A stretch of 64,000 bases of DNA, from assembly GCA_947628225.1 (NCBI GenBank), contig CANQYY010000002.1, forward strand, positions 144,088 through 208,087. The letters are read 5' to 3'. The notes beneath the pieces were generated by a model, which was not told the origin of the DNA, did no database searches, and saw only the letters and a program-made list of their open reading frames with translations. Below are positions 48,946-56,917 of the stretch, piece after piece. This stretch comes from an uncultured Lachnospiraceae bacterium. GTDB taxonomy: Bacteria; Bacillota; Clostridia; Lachnospirales; Lachnospiraceae. Positions within the stretch are counted from its first letter, which is position 1; every line of letters begins with the position of its first letter. A program made the position numbers and the translations under genes.

Positions 48946-49560
48946 ATGAAAAGAAACTTGTTACCAATGAATTTACAGCATTTTGCAGAACCGGGCGAAC
49001 CTCAAGCAGGTGCAGAGCCGCCGGCAGATAATTCCGGAACCAAGAATCAGCAGTCCTCTATTGATTATGACAAAATCCAAAGGATGTTGGAAGGAGCTCT
49101 TTCAGCAAAAGAAAATACGGCGCTAAAAGCGTATTTTAAACAGCAGGGGCTTAGTCAGGATGAGGTAGAGCAGGCTATATCTGACTTCAAGGCAGAGCAG
49201 AAAAAGAAAAAGCCGGATGTCGATGCCATGCAGACAGAGTTATCTAAGGCAAAGGAAATGGTTCAGAGAGCCAATATTGAAAAAGAAGCTATGTTTATGG
49301 CAGGAGAGCTTGGTATTGACCTGAGTACAATGCCGTATGTATTAAAGCTGGCAGAGTTAGATGAGGTAACGGACAATGAAGGAGCAGTAAACAAAGAAGA
49401 ACTGAAAAAGGCACTGAGTCGGGTCTTAGAGGATCTTCCGCAGTTGAAACCTGACAAAGAACAGCAGCAGGGAGGATTCCGACAGATTGGAGGAGGCGGG
49501 CAGCAGAGTACTCCAAATGCAGACGAACAGCTGGCAGCAATTTTCGGTAATAAAAAATAA
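48946..49560 (+). CDS. Phage scaffolding protein (DUF4355-like)
   Basis: 204 residues from the ATG at 48946 (AAAGGAG upstream). MNLQHFAEPGEPQ near the start is typical of phage scaffold proteins. The middle is a long charged coiled coil and the C-terminus is Gly/Gln-rich. It guides prohead assembly and sits directly before the major capsid gene. The 115-base leader holds two small hairpins, each built on GTGACAC (48882 and 48910). Confidence 0.85.
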   Translation: MKRNLLPMNLQHFAEPGEPQAGAEPPADNSGTKNQQSSIDYDKIQRMLEGALSAKENTALKAYFKQQGLSQDEVEQAISDFKAEQKKKKPDVDAMQTELSKAKEMVQRANIEKEAMFMAGELGIDLSTMPYVLKLAELDEVTDNEGAVNKEELKKALSRVLEDLPQLKPDKEQQQGGFRQIGGGGQQSTPNADEQLAAIFGNKK

Positions 49561-49574
49561 GGAGATGAAAAAGA

Positions 49575-50477
49575 ATGGCAGTATATGAGTATGCAACAAA
49601 ATTTGAAACACAGTTGGCACAGAAGTATTCAAGGGAAATGACGTCATATGACCTTACGCTTTCGAATCAGGGAATTAAATTTCTGAATGCACAGACAATT
49701 AAAATTCCGAGGATAAGCGTATCCGGTTATAAAGACCATAACCGAAACGCAATGAATTTCAACAGCGGAACGGTAAGTAATGATTGGGAGCCGAAGAAAC
49801 TTACCCATGACAGAGATATTGAAATCCCGATTGATCCAATGGACGTGGATGAAACAAATCTCGTGGTGGAAATGGCGAATATCCAGAACGTATTTGAAGA
49901 AGAACAGGCGATACCGGAAAAAGATTCCTATCGGTATTCAAAACTGTTGACAGAGGCACAAACCTATACATCTGCAGGGGCAGTGGTTGATATAACGGCA
50001 TTGGATGGTAAGACTATTCTGGAGTATTTTGATGAATGGATGTCAAAAATGGATGATGCTTCCGTACCGGCGGAAGGGCGCATCCTGTATATGACATCAG
50101 CCATACGCAAGATTCTGAAAAGTGCGGAAGGGGTATCAAGGAGTATTATGGTAGGGGCAGCAGCCGGTGTAATCGACCGCAGAGTTCATACTCTGGATGA
50201 TGTGAAAATAAAGTCAGTTCCATCGGCAAGATTCAAGTCCAAGTATGATTTTACAGATGGATGTGTCCCGGCAGAGGACGCAAAACAGATAAATATGATA
50301 CTGGTTCATCCATCCTGTGTAATTTCAAGGGATAAGTATGCCTACATGAAATTATTTACTCCGGGAACGGACAGCAGGACAGCAGATAAGTATATCTATC
50401 AGAATCGGTATTATACGGATACGTTTCTGATTGAGAGAAAGGCTTCGGGAATTGCTATCAATGTAGAAGCTGAATAG
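49575..50477 (+). CDS. Phage major capsid protein
   Basis: 300 residues. Position after the scaffold and before the connectors, the conserved AVYEYATKFETQLAQKY start, the IPID...DETNLV region and a C-terminal ERKASGIAINVEAE strand fit a HK97-fold coat protein of clostridial siphophages. AAGGAGATG-type RBS. Confidence 0.88.
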   Translation: MAVYEYATKFETQLAQKYSREMTSYDLTLSNQGIKFLNAQTIKIPRISVSGYKDHNRNAMNFNSGTVSNDWEPKKLTHDRDIEIPIDPMDVDETNLVVEMANIQNVFEEEQAIPEKDSYRYSKLLTEAQTYTSAGAVVDITALDGKTILEYFDEWMSKMDDASVPAEGRILYMTSAIRKILKSAEGVSRSIMVGAAAGVIDRRVHTLDDVKIKSVPSARFKSKYDFTDGCVPAEDAKQINMILVHPSCVISRDKYAYMKLFTPGTDSRTADKYIYQNRYYTDTFLIERKASGIAINVEAE

Positions 50478-50494
50478 TAGGAGGAGTGTTAAAA

Positions 50495-50845
50495 ATGAGA
50501 GCAGAAAAAGGAAATAAGGTTTATGAAATCAGCGAGGCAGATAAGAAGCGGTACCAGGAAGAAGGATTTGACATATACGAAGATGGGAAATTGATTGCTT
50601 CCGGCCGTGGCAAAATGATTTCTTTCAAAGAGTACGAGAACTTGAAGGAGGAAAATGTCAAGCTGAAAGAAAAACTGAAAAGTGCAGGCGAGGAATCTGA
50701 TAGCGAGGATGTCATTGCCATTTTAACGAGATATGCACAGGAGCATGAGATTAACCTTGGACATGCAAAGACAGTATCTGGCATTGTGAAGAAAATAAAG
50801 GAGTATCAGGATTCCGGTGCTGTGCCGCCGGAAGGAAGTGAATAA
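50495..50845 (+). CDS. Phage head accessory protein, function unknown
   Basis: 116 residues from the ATG at 50495 (GTAGGAGGAG upstream). The N-terminal segment (residues 1-45) resembles a short phage head/tail-associated domain. A coiled coil and a helical C-terminus follow. Lies between the coat and connector genes. Confidence 0.65.
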   Translation: MRAEKGNKVYEISEADKKRYQEEGFDIYEDGKLIASGRGKMISFKEYENLKEENVKLKEKLKSAGEESDSEDVIAILTRYAQEHEINLGHAKTVSGIVKKIKEYQDSGAVPPEGSE

Positions 50846-50846
50846 T

Positions 50847-51233
50847 ATGGCATATCAACCCTATGTATCGCCGGAGTATTACCAAAATACATACAGAGGG
50901 GAAAATATTCCAGAGGATAGACTGGAGAAGTGTCTGCGTGAAGCATCAAGGCATATTGATTCCCTGACCTATAACAGGATTATAGGTCGGGGAATTTCCT
51001 CTCTGACAGAGTTTCAGAGGGAAACGGTTCAGGAAGTGGTGTGTAAACAGGCAGACTTTGAATACCAAAACAGCGAGATATTCGACATGATACTGCAAGG
51101 GTATTCCATAAATGGAGTATCTATGCAGTTTGGTGAATCGTGGAATGTCAAGGTTGAAAAAGGAATACCTGTGCGCAAGGACGTTTATGAGCAGTTATGC
51201 CAGACCGGCTTATGCTGTAGAATACTGAGGTGA
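50847..51233 (+). CDS. Head-tail connector protein (gp6-like)
   Basis: 128 residues from the ATG at 50847. Helical, with YYQNTYRGENIPEDRLEKCLREASRHIDSLTYNR, the pattern of head-tail connector adaptors that attach beneath the portal. The open frame upstream of the ATG overlaps the previous gene and lacks an RBS. Confidence 0.75.
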   Translation: MAYQPYVSPEYYQNTYRGENIPEDRLEKCLREASRHIDSLTYNRIIGRGISSLTEFQRETVQEVVCKQADFEYQNSEIFDMILQGYSINGVSMQFGESWNVKVEKGIPVRKDVYEQLCQTGLCCRILR

Positions 51234-51237
51234 GGCT

Positions 51238-51576
51238 ATGAAATATCCATGCTTAATATTAGAAAAGTTCTGTACCACAGAAATTACACTTAGTCTGGAG
51301 CAGGAAGGGCTTAATAAGTACGGCGAGCCGGAGGCGAGTATAGAGTATTCTGGCAAGTGCAATTACCAGGATAAGGCAAGGACTGTATTAACGGCAGAAA
51401 AAAAGCTGGTAGAGATTACCGGGACTGCTTTATTCCCTGGTGATATTTGTCCGGTGCTCCCGGTTATATCCGGCGGCAGTGCCGTTATCAACGAAGTAAA
51501 AAGAAGGGTGCTGCAGGGGAAAAAGGCCCGTAACCCGGATGGCAGTGTAAATTACACGGAGGTATTGCTGATATGA
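51238..51576 (+). CDS. Head closure / head-tail joining protein
   Basis: 112 residues, beta-rich, GAGG before the ATG. Position (second after the coat accessory gene) and size fit the head-closure protein that plugs the portal. It overlaps the next gene by four bases. Confidence 0.7.
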   Translation: MKYPCLILEKFCTTEITLSLEQEGLNKYGEPEASIEYSGKCNYQDKARTVLTAEKKLVEITGTALFPGDICPVLPVISGGSAVINEVKRRVLQGKKARNPDGSVNYTEVLLI

Positions 51577-51953
51577 TAAAAGTAAATTCGAGAGTAAAAT
51601 TGAATCTACCGAAAATAAAGCAATTATCAAAGGCAGCAGTGCTTGCACTGGAGCAAACGGCGGAAGAACTTCATCAAGACATTGTACAGGAGCAGGTGGT
51701 GCCAAGGGACACAGGTACGTTACAGGGAGAAGCGTTTTTTGTTGATAAAAGAGAATCTTCTTCCGGTAAGGTAGGTCTTATACACAGCACGCCATACGCA
51801 AGGCGGATATATTATCATCCAGAGTATAATTTCTCAAAGGTTGAGAATCCAAATGCAAGAGGCAAATGGTTTGAACCGTGGATAAATGGAGAATACTCTG
51901 ATTTTTGTAGGGATACCTATAAAAAGATATACAGGAGGTTAGCAGGGGTATGA
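51573..51953 (+). CDS. Minor capsid / HK97 gp10-like tail attachment protein
   Basis: 126 residues. VPRDTGTLQGE followed by GLIHSTPYARRIYYHPEYNFSK is the signature of the minor capsid 2 / gp10-like group that links connector and tail. Coupled to both neighbours by start-stop overlaps. Confidence 0.8.
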   Translation: MIKVNSRVKLNLPKIKQLSKAAVLALEQTAEELHQDIVQEQVVPRDTGTLQGEAFFVDKRESSSGKVGLIHSTPYARRIYYHPEYNFSKVENPNARGKWFEPWINGEYSDFCRDTYKKIYRRLAGV

Positions 51954-52363
51954 TGTTATCAGATGTAAGAGATTATATTGAGTCTATGGGAATAGCTGAC
52001 CATGTATATATGGGAAAACTGGATGGAAAGCAGGATAAATCAATAGGAGTTTATGCAAGCAAGCATGAACATCCCTATAAGACAGCGATAGGAGGTCCGC
52101 AAATGGAATCCTACGGCATTAAAAATATAACCCTGCTTTGCCACTGGAACACCTCATACCGGGAAACAGAAAAGGCATCCTTAAAGCTGATCAAACGGCT
52201 TAGCACCACAAGAGAGGCTAATGTAAATGAAGAAACAATAAAATTCATACAGCCGCTTGTCAATGAACCAGTCCCGGTAGATACCGATGAGAATGGTATT
52301 TATGAAATGGTTATTGAGGCAGCTGTAATTTATGAAAAGAAAGGACAAGGTGAAAGGAAATGA
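51950..52363 (+). CDS. Tail terminator-like minor capsid protein
   Basis: 137 residues, ATG-ATG start. The alpha/beta pattern and position match tail terminator (minor capsid 3) proteins, which cap the tail tube. The sequence YMGKLDGKQDKSIGVYASK is typical. Overlaps neighbours by four bases. Confidence 0.75.
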   Translation: MMLSDVRDYIESMGIADHVYMGKLDGKQDKSIGVYASKHEHPYKTAIGGPQMESYGIKNITLLCHWNTSYRETEKASLKLIKRLSTTREANVNEETIKFIQPLVNEPVPVDTDENGIYEMVIEAAVIYEKKGQGERK

Positions 52364-52806
52364 AATATTCAGGAGTATATCCATGTTATGAAAACCAGTT
52401 TGAAATAGATACATCCGTAGGAGATGTAGAGGAACCGGAAATGAATCAAATAGCGGATTGTGAATCGTTTAGCGTTTCGTTTGATAATGGTGTAGAAGAA
52501 TGGTCTCCATTTGACCAAAAGGGATGGACGAGGAGGCTTGTCACATCAAAATCAGTTACCTTATCTGTTACAGCAAAGCGTAATATTGGCGATGCCGGAA
52601 ATGATACGGTAGCAGGGTTGGCTTGGGCAAGCGGAAGAAATGCGGAAAAGGATTTCCAATGGACATTCCCGGATGGAACGATTGTTAAATTCAAGGATGC
52701 GGTTATTAATGTGACAAATACCGGTGCCGGGGACTCTACCGGAGCGGCGCCACTGGAATTTGAGGTCATGAGTAACGGAAAACCTGAGATTATACCGGCA
52801 GCATAA
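52360..52806 (+). CDS. Phage tail tube protein
   Basis: 148 residues, beta-sandwich-like. The VSFDNGVEEWSPFDQKGW and LEFEVMSNGKPEI segments and the position just before the tail chaperones fit a major tail tube protein. RBS AAGG inside the previous gene. Confidence 0.82.
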   Translation: MKYSGVYPCYENQFEIDTSVGDVEEPEMNQIADCESFSVSFDNGVEEWSPFDQKGWTRRLVTSKSVTLSVTAKRNIGDAGNDTVAGLAWASGRNAEKDFQWTFPDGTIVKFKDAVINVTNTGAGDSTGAAPLEFEVMSNGKPEIIPAA

Positions 52807-52832
52807 GAAACTGCCGGAGAAAGGATATAGTC

Positions 52833-53135
52833 ATGGGAAAAATTGTTGATATTACGGATAAACTTACCTTTGATGAAAACCCTTCGATATGTGTAAAAGG
52901 AGAAAATATTGAAATAAATGCCGATGCGCCTACCATATTGAAGATAATGGGAATGATGCAGGAGGATGATTTTACCGATAAAATTACGGAAGCCTATGAA
53001 TTGTTGTTTTCGTCAAACGAAAGAAAAAAAATTGAGAAGTTAAAACTTTCGTATATCGATTTTAATAAGGTAATTGAAACTGCTATGATGCTTGCTTCAG
53101 GAACCTATGAGGATGAAGAAGAAATGGGAGAGTAG
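52833..53135 (+). CDS. Tail assembly chaperone (gpG-like)
   Basis: 100 residues, acidic and helical after a short beta start, located between the tail tube and the tape measure genes where chaperone G always sits. Its 3' end overlaps the next frame, which is typical of the G/GT pair. Confidence 0.75.
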   Translation: MGKIVDITDKLTFDENPSICVKGENIEINADAPTILKIMGMMQEDDFTDKITEAYELLFSSNERKKIEKLKLSYIDFNKVIETAMMLASGTYEDEEEMGE

Positions 53136-53481
53136 TGACCCATACTACGATATTATAGAGGACTATGATTTGATTGTAGCTTCATTTAGTGCGCAGTATG
53201 GGATTCGTATGTACACAAAAGAATTTAGGGAAATGAAGTGGGTAGAGTTTCGTGCCCTTCTCGCGGGGCTTGGTGCAAATACTCCACTGGGACAGATTGT
53301 GGCCATACGTTCGGAGGAGGACAAAGATATATTGAATCATTTCACAGATCAGCAGAAAAAAATCAGAAACAAATGGAGAAACAGGAAAGCCAGAGAGGTC
53401 AGTGAAAAGGATTTAGAATCTGTTCTGGAGGAGTTTAAGCAAACATTCATAGACATGGCGGGAGGACAAAGGCAGGTGTAG
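53113..53481 (+). CDS. Gp15-like second tail assembly chaperone (GT-like)
   Basis: 122 residues if read from the ATG at 53113. Resembles the bacteriophage Gp15 family (WVEFRALLAGL, QKKIRNKWR). It overlaps gpG by 23 bases in the +1 (equivalently -2) frame, and no good ribosome binding site precedes the ATG. It may be translated by coupling or by a programmed frameshift from gpG; sequence alone does not decide this. Confidence 0.75.
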   Translation: MKKKWESSDPYYDIIEDYDLIVASFSAQYGIRMYTKEFREMKWVEFRALLAGLGANTPLGQIVAIRSEEDKDILNHFTDQQKKIRNKWRNRKAREVSEKDLESVLEEFKQTFIDMAGGQRQV

Positions 53482-53485
53482 CATA

Positions 53486-56400
53486 ATGGCTGGAAGTGTA
53501 GGTCAAATAGGTCTTGATTTAGTAGTAAATCAAAAACAATATAATAAACAGATGTCTGGTATTACCAGAACGGCAAAAAAAGCGGGGGCTGTACTGGCCG
53601 CCGCTTTTGCTGTAAAAAAGGTAGTGGATTTCAGTGCGGGGTGTGTACAGCTCGGTTCTGATTTGGCAGAGGTACAAAATGTTGTTGATGTAACCTTCCC
53701 CAAGATGAAAGCAAAAGTAAATGATTTTGCCAAAAGTGCAGCAGCTAACTTTGGATTAAGTGAAACGATGGCAAAAAAGTTTACAGGTGCTTTTGGTGCA
53801 ATGGCGAAGTCTTTCGGATTCTCGGAAAAAGAAGCCTATAATATGAGTACCACCCTGACCGGATTATCTGGAGATGTAGCGTCATTTTATAATATTTCAC
53901 AAGATGAAGCCTATACGAAGCTGAAATCGGTATTTACCGGAGAGACTGAAACGCTCAAGGATCTGGGTGTTGTAATGACACAAAATGCACTGGATTCTTA
54001 CGCATTAGCAAATGGATATGGTAAAGTAACCGCAAAGATGTCAGAGCAGGAAAAGGTTGCACTGCGCTATAAGTTTGTACAGGACCAGTTGTCAGCTTCT
54101 GCCGGGGACTTTTTACGGACTTCCGATTCATGGGCGAACCAGACAAGGTTATTGTCGTTACAGTTTGATTCTCTGAAAGCCAGTATAGGCCAGGGACTTA
54201 TCAATGCACTGGCACCTGTCATTAAAGTGGTAAATATAGTTCTTGGAAAACTGTCTGAATTGGCCTCTGGTTTTGCCAAATTGACAGGAGATGTTTTTGG
54301 CAAACAGGATGATTCCGATACAGCAGTTCCACTTGAAAATGTTTCCGATACAGCAGATAATGCCTCCAAAAAGGTATCCGGTATTGGCAAAGCAGCCAAA
54401 AAGTCTGCTAAGGAAATGCAGCGTGCCATCATGGGCTTCGACAAGATAAATAAACTGTCAGATACATCAAAGGATTCTGACAGCAGTGGGGGTAAGGCAA
54501 ATATAGGCACTTCCAAACCGGCCGGAACTAGTGGTAAGGATAAGCAGGCGAAAAAATTCGGTGGATTATTGGATAAGTTAAAGAAGAAATTTATTGACTG
54601 CAAAAATCTGTTTGCAAAAGGATTTAAACTGGGAGCAGGGAACCTATCCGGTGCGTTTAAAAGAATAAAAAACCACTTAAAAAGTATCGGCAGCAGTTTA
54701 ATGGACATTTTTACTGATAAGGATGTTGCCACAACATTTAAAAAGATGGTGTCCTTATTTACTCTAAATGCGGGGAAGATAACTGGTTCTATTGCCTCTG
54801 TTGGAACGACAATAGCGGAAAATCTTATAGGTGGTTTTGATTTATTCCTGCAACAGAATAAAGGAAGCATTAAGCAGTGGCTTATCAAAATGTTTAACAT
54901 TCAAGGGGAAATATCTACTATAAAAGCAAACTTTTTCGCCGCCATAGCAGATATTTTTTCAGTATTCCGCCGTTATCCGGCAAAGCTGATAACGGCTGAT
55001 ATTATTGGTATTCTTTGGGAGGGATTTTCCAGATGTACGGAAATTTTTTCCAAAATCAAGCGGGAGATATGGAATCTCGTGGCAAAGCCGATTATTGATA
55101 ATGCTGCAAAAATCAAAGAGACTATACTTGGACTGCTGGAAACAATACAGCCGATTATAAGGTCAATTAAAAATACTGTAGGGGACTTTTTCCGCAGTGT
55201 CAATGAAATGTACGACAAGAATATAAAGCCTATATTCGACATACTGACTGAAATTATATCGTATGTAGTTGGCTTGATATTGGATAAGTGGAATAAGTAT
55301 ATTTCTCCTGTTCTGAAGGAAATTGGAAAAAAGGTTGCGGATGTCATTAACAACAAAATCAGGCCGGCCATCAACGCGGTAGTCGGCATCGTAAGTAATG
55401 CAGCCGAGATAGTGAAGCGTGTCATTAACATGCTGTGGCAGTTTCTAAAGCCGGTAGTTACGTGGATAGTCGACAAGCTGGCAAAGGTTCTCGGTCCATT
55501 GATAAAATCCTTTGGCAACACGATAGCAAGCATGGCAAATATGATTGGCAATGTCGTGGGTGGTGTAGTCAAGGTAGTTAAGGGTCTGATAGACGGAATT
55601 ATTGGCGTATTTACAGGAGATGGGAAAAGAGCCCTAAAAGCGGCCAAAGATATTGGAAATGGGTTATGGCAGGTAATATCTGCTCCTTTTAAATTTGTAG
55701 GCAGATTTTTCAAGAATATTGGGGAAACAGTTATCCGCATAGTCAAGAATTTGTTTGATGGAACGAAAGTGAAAGACTTTTTTATTAAAGTCTGGGGCAA
55801 AATCAAAGTGGTATTTAGCGCGGTCGGAACTTTCTTTAAGGATAAGTTTTCAGTGGCATGGCAAAAGATTAAGGCTGTTTTTTCACTAAGTAATATCAAG
55901 ACATTCTTTGGAAATGTCTGGAGTGGCATTAAAGGAGCATTCGGCAAAGTTACCGGATGGTTTAAGGACACATTTTCTACCGCATGGCAAGCGGTCAAAA
56001 ATGTATTTTCCAAAGGCGGAAAGGTGTTTAGCGGCATTAAGAGCGGTATTTCCAGTGTATTTAAGATGGTGGTAAACGCTTTGATAAGAGGAATCAATAC
56101 AATTGTAGCAATACCGTTTAAAAAGATAAACGGTATGCTGAATAAAATAAAAGATGTAAAGATTCCGGTTATTAACAAAAAACCTTTTAGTAGTTTATGG
56201 GGAAAGGATCCATTGCCGGTACCACAGATTCCACTGCTGGCTTCTGGTGGATTTGTCAAGAAGAACACTCCACAGCTGGCAATGATTGGCGATAACAGGC
56301 ATCAAGGGGAGGTTGTCGCTCCAGAAGATAAATTGCAGGAAATGGCAAGGCAGGCGGTAGAAATGGCCTGTGATAGTGGAATAACAGAAAAAGTGGTTAT

Positions 56401-56542
56401 GCTTCTTGAGAAGATAATTGCCATACTTGAAAAATTGAATCTGTGTGTATATTTGGATGGCGAAAAGATAACAAAGAATACAGTAAGCCGGATAAATCGA
56501 CACACGCAACAAACTGGGAAACTTGAAATATTGATTAAATAG
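53486..56542 (+). CDS. Phage tail tape measure protein
   Basis: 1018 residues, the largest head-tail gene but one. The N-terminal GQIGLDLVVNQKQYNKQM is the usual tape-measure start. Long helical stretches with hydrophobic segments (about 540-740) and a lysine-rich, tryptophan-spaced repeat pattern (VWGKIKVVF, AWQKIKAVF, VWSGIKGAF, AWQAVKNVF) occupy the middle and C-terminal parts. It fixes tail length and is ejected with the DNA. The C-terminus has the LASGGFVKKNTPQLAMIGDNRHQGEVVAPE motif typical of clostridial phages. Confidence 0.92.
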   Translation: MAGSVGQIGLDLVVNQKQYNKQMSGITRTAKKAGAVLAAAFAVKKVVDFSAGCVQLGSDLAEVQNVVDVTFPKMKAKVNDFAKSAAANFGLSETMAKKFTGAFGAMAKSFGFSEKEAYNMSTTLTGLSGDVASFYNISQDEAYTKLKSVFTGETETLKDLGVVMTQNALDSYALANGYGKVTAKMSEQEKVALRYKFVQDQLSASAGDFLRTSDSWANQTRLLSLQFDSLKASIGQGLINALAPVIKVVNIVLGKLSELASGFAKLTGDVFGKQDDSDTAVPLENVSDTADNASKKVSGIGKAAKKSAKEMQRAIMGFDKINKLSDTSKDSDSSGGKANIGTSKPAGTSGKDKQAKKFGGLLDKLKKKFIDCKNLFAKGFKLGAGNLSGAFKRIKNHLKSIGSSLMDIFTDKDVATTFKKMVSLFTLNAGKITGSIASVGTTIAENLIGGFDLFLQQNKGSIKQWLIKMFNIQGEISTIKANFFAAIADIFSVFRRYPAKLITADIIGILWEGFSRCTEIFSKIKREIWNLVAKPIIDNAAKIKETILGLLETIQPIIRSIKNTVGDFFRSVNEMYDKNIKPIFDILTEIISYVVGLILDKWNKYISPVLKEIGKKVADVINNKIRPAINAVVGIVSNAAEIVKRVINMLWQFLKPVVTWIVDKLAKVLGPLIKSFGNTIASMANMIGNVVGGVVKVVKGLIDGIIGVFTGDGKRALKAAKDIGNGLWQVISAPFKFVGRFFKNIGETVIRIVKNLFDGTKVKDFFIKVWGKIKVVFSAVGTFFKDKFSVAWQKIKAVFSLSNIKTFFGNVWSGIKGAFGKVTGWFKDTFSTAWQAVKNVFSKGGKVFSGIKSGISSVFKMVVNALIRGINTIVAIPFKKINGMLNKIKDVKIPVINKKPFSSLWGKDPLPVPQIPLLASGGFVKKNTPQLAMIGDNRHQGEVVAPEDKLQEMARQAVEMACDSGITEKVVMLLEKIIAILEKLNLCVYLDGEKITKNTVSRINRHTQQTGKLEILIK

Positions 56543-56551
56543 GAGGCGGAA

Positions 56552-56911
56552 ATGGCAATAAAAGAAGATTCCATATTAGCAGACGGCAACGGAGTGGAGT
56601 TGCCGTCTCCGGATTCTATGACTGTCGGAGATGAAATCCTATGGAGTGCAAATACGGGACGAGTGACAAGCGGTAAAATGATGGGAACCGTAATTGCGGA
56701 AAAAGAAACCGTATCTATAAATTGGGGCATATTAACAAAGGCAGCAATGGAGAAAATAGAGGAAAGAATTCCAAAAGGCTATATAAAAATGTATATCCTG
56801 GGTAATTTATACGAAGTATACCGGGGGACGTTGACTAAAGAGGTTCTGGGATATATAGGGGACGGTATATTCTATTACAAAAGTGCCTCAACGGATGTAG
56901 TAGAGAGGTAG
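56552..56911 (+). CDS. Phage tail protein, distal-tail position
   Basis: 119 residues, beta-rich, AGGAGG before the ATG. Located between the tape measure and the tail hub/fibre gene. Features such as NWGILTKAAMEKIEERIPKGY resemble small distal tail components; I do not recognise the family firmly. Confidence 0.7.
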   Translation: MAIKEDSILADGNGVELPSPDSMTVGDEILWSANTGRVTSGKMMGTVIAEKETVSINWGILTKAAMEKIEERIPKGYIKMYILGNLYEVYRGTLTKEVLGYIGDGIFYYKSASTDVVER

Positions 56912-56917
56912 CAGCGT

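Noticed and set aside
54973..56268. Long open frame (431 codons) on the minus strand opposite the tape measure gene
   Set aside because: No ribosome binding site or domain. The plus-strand tape measure protein is coherent, and its lysine-rich codons leave the antisense frame open by chance.
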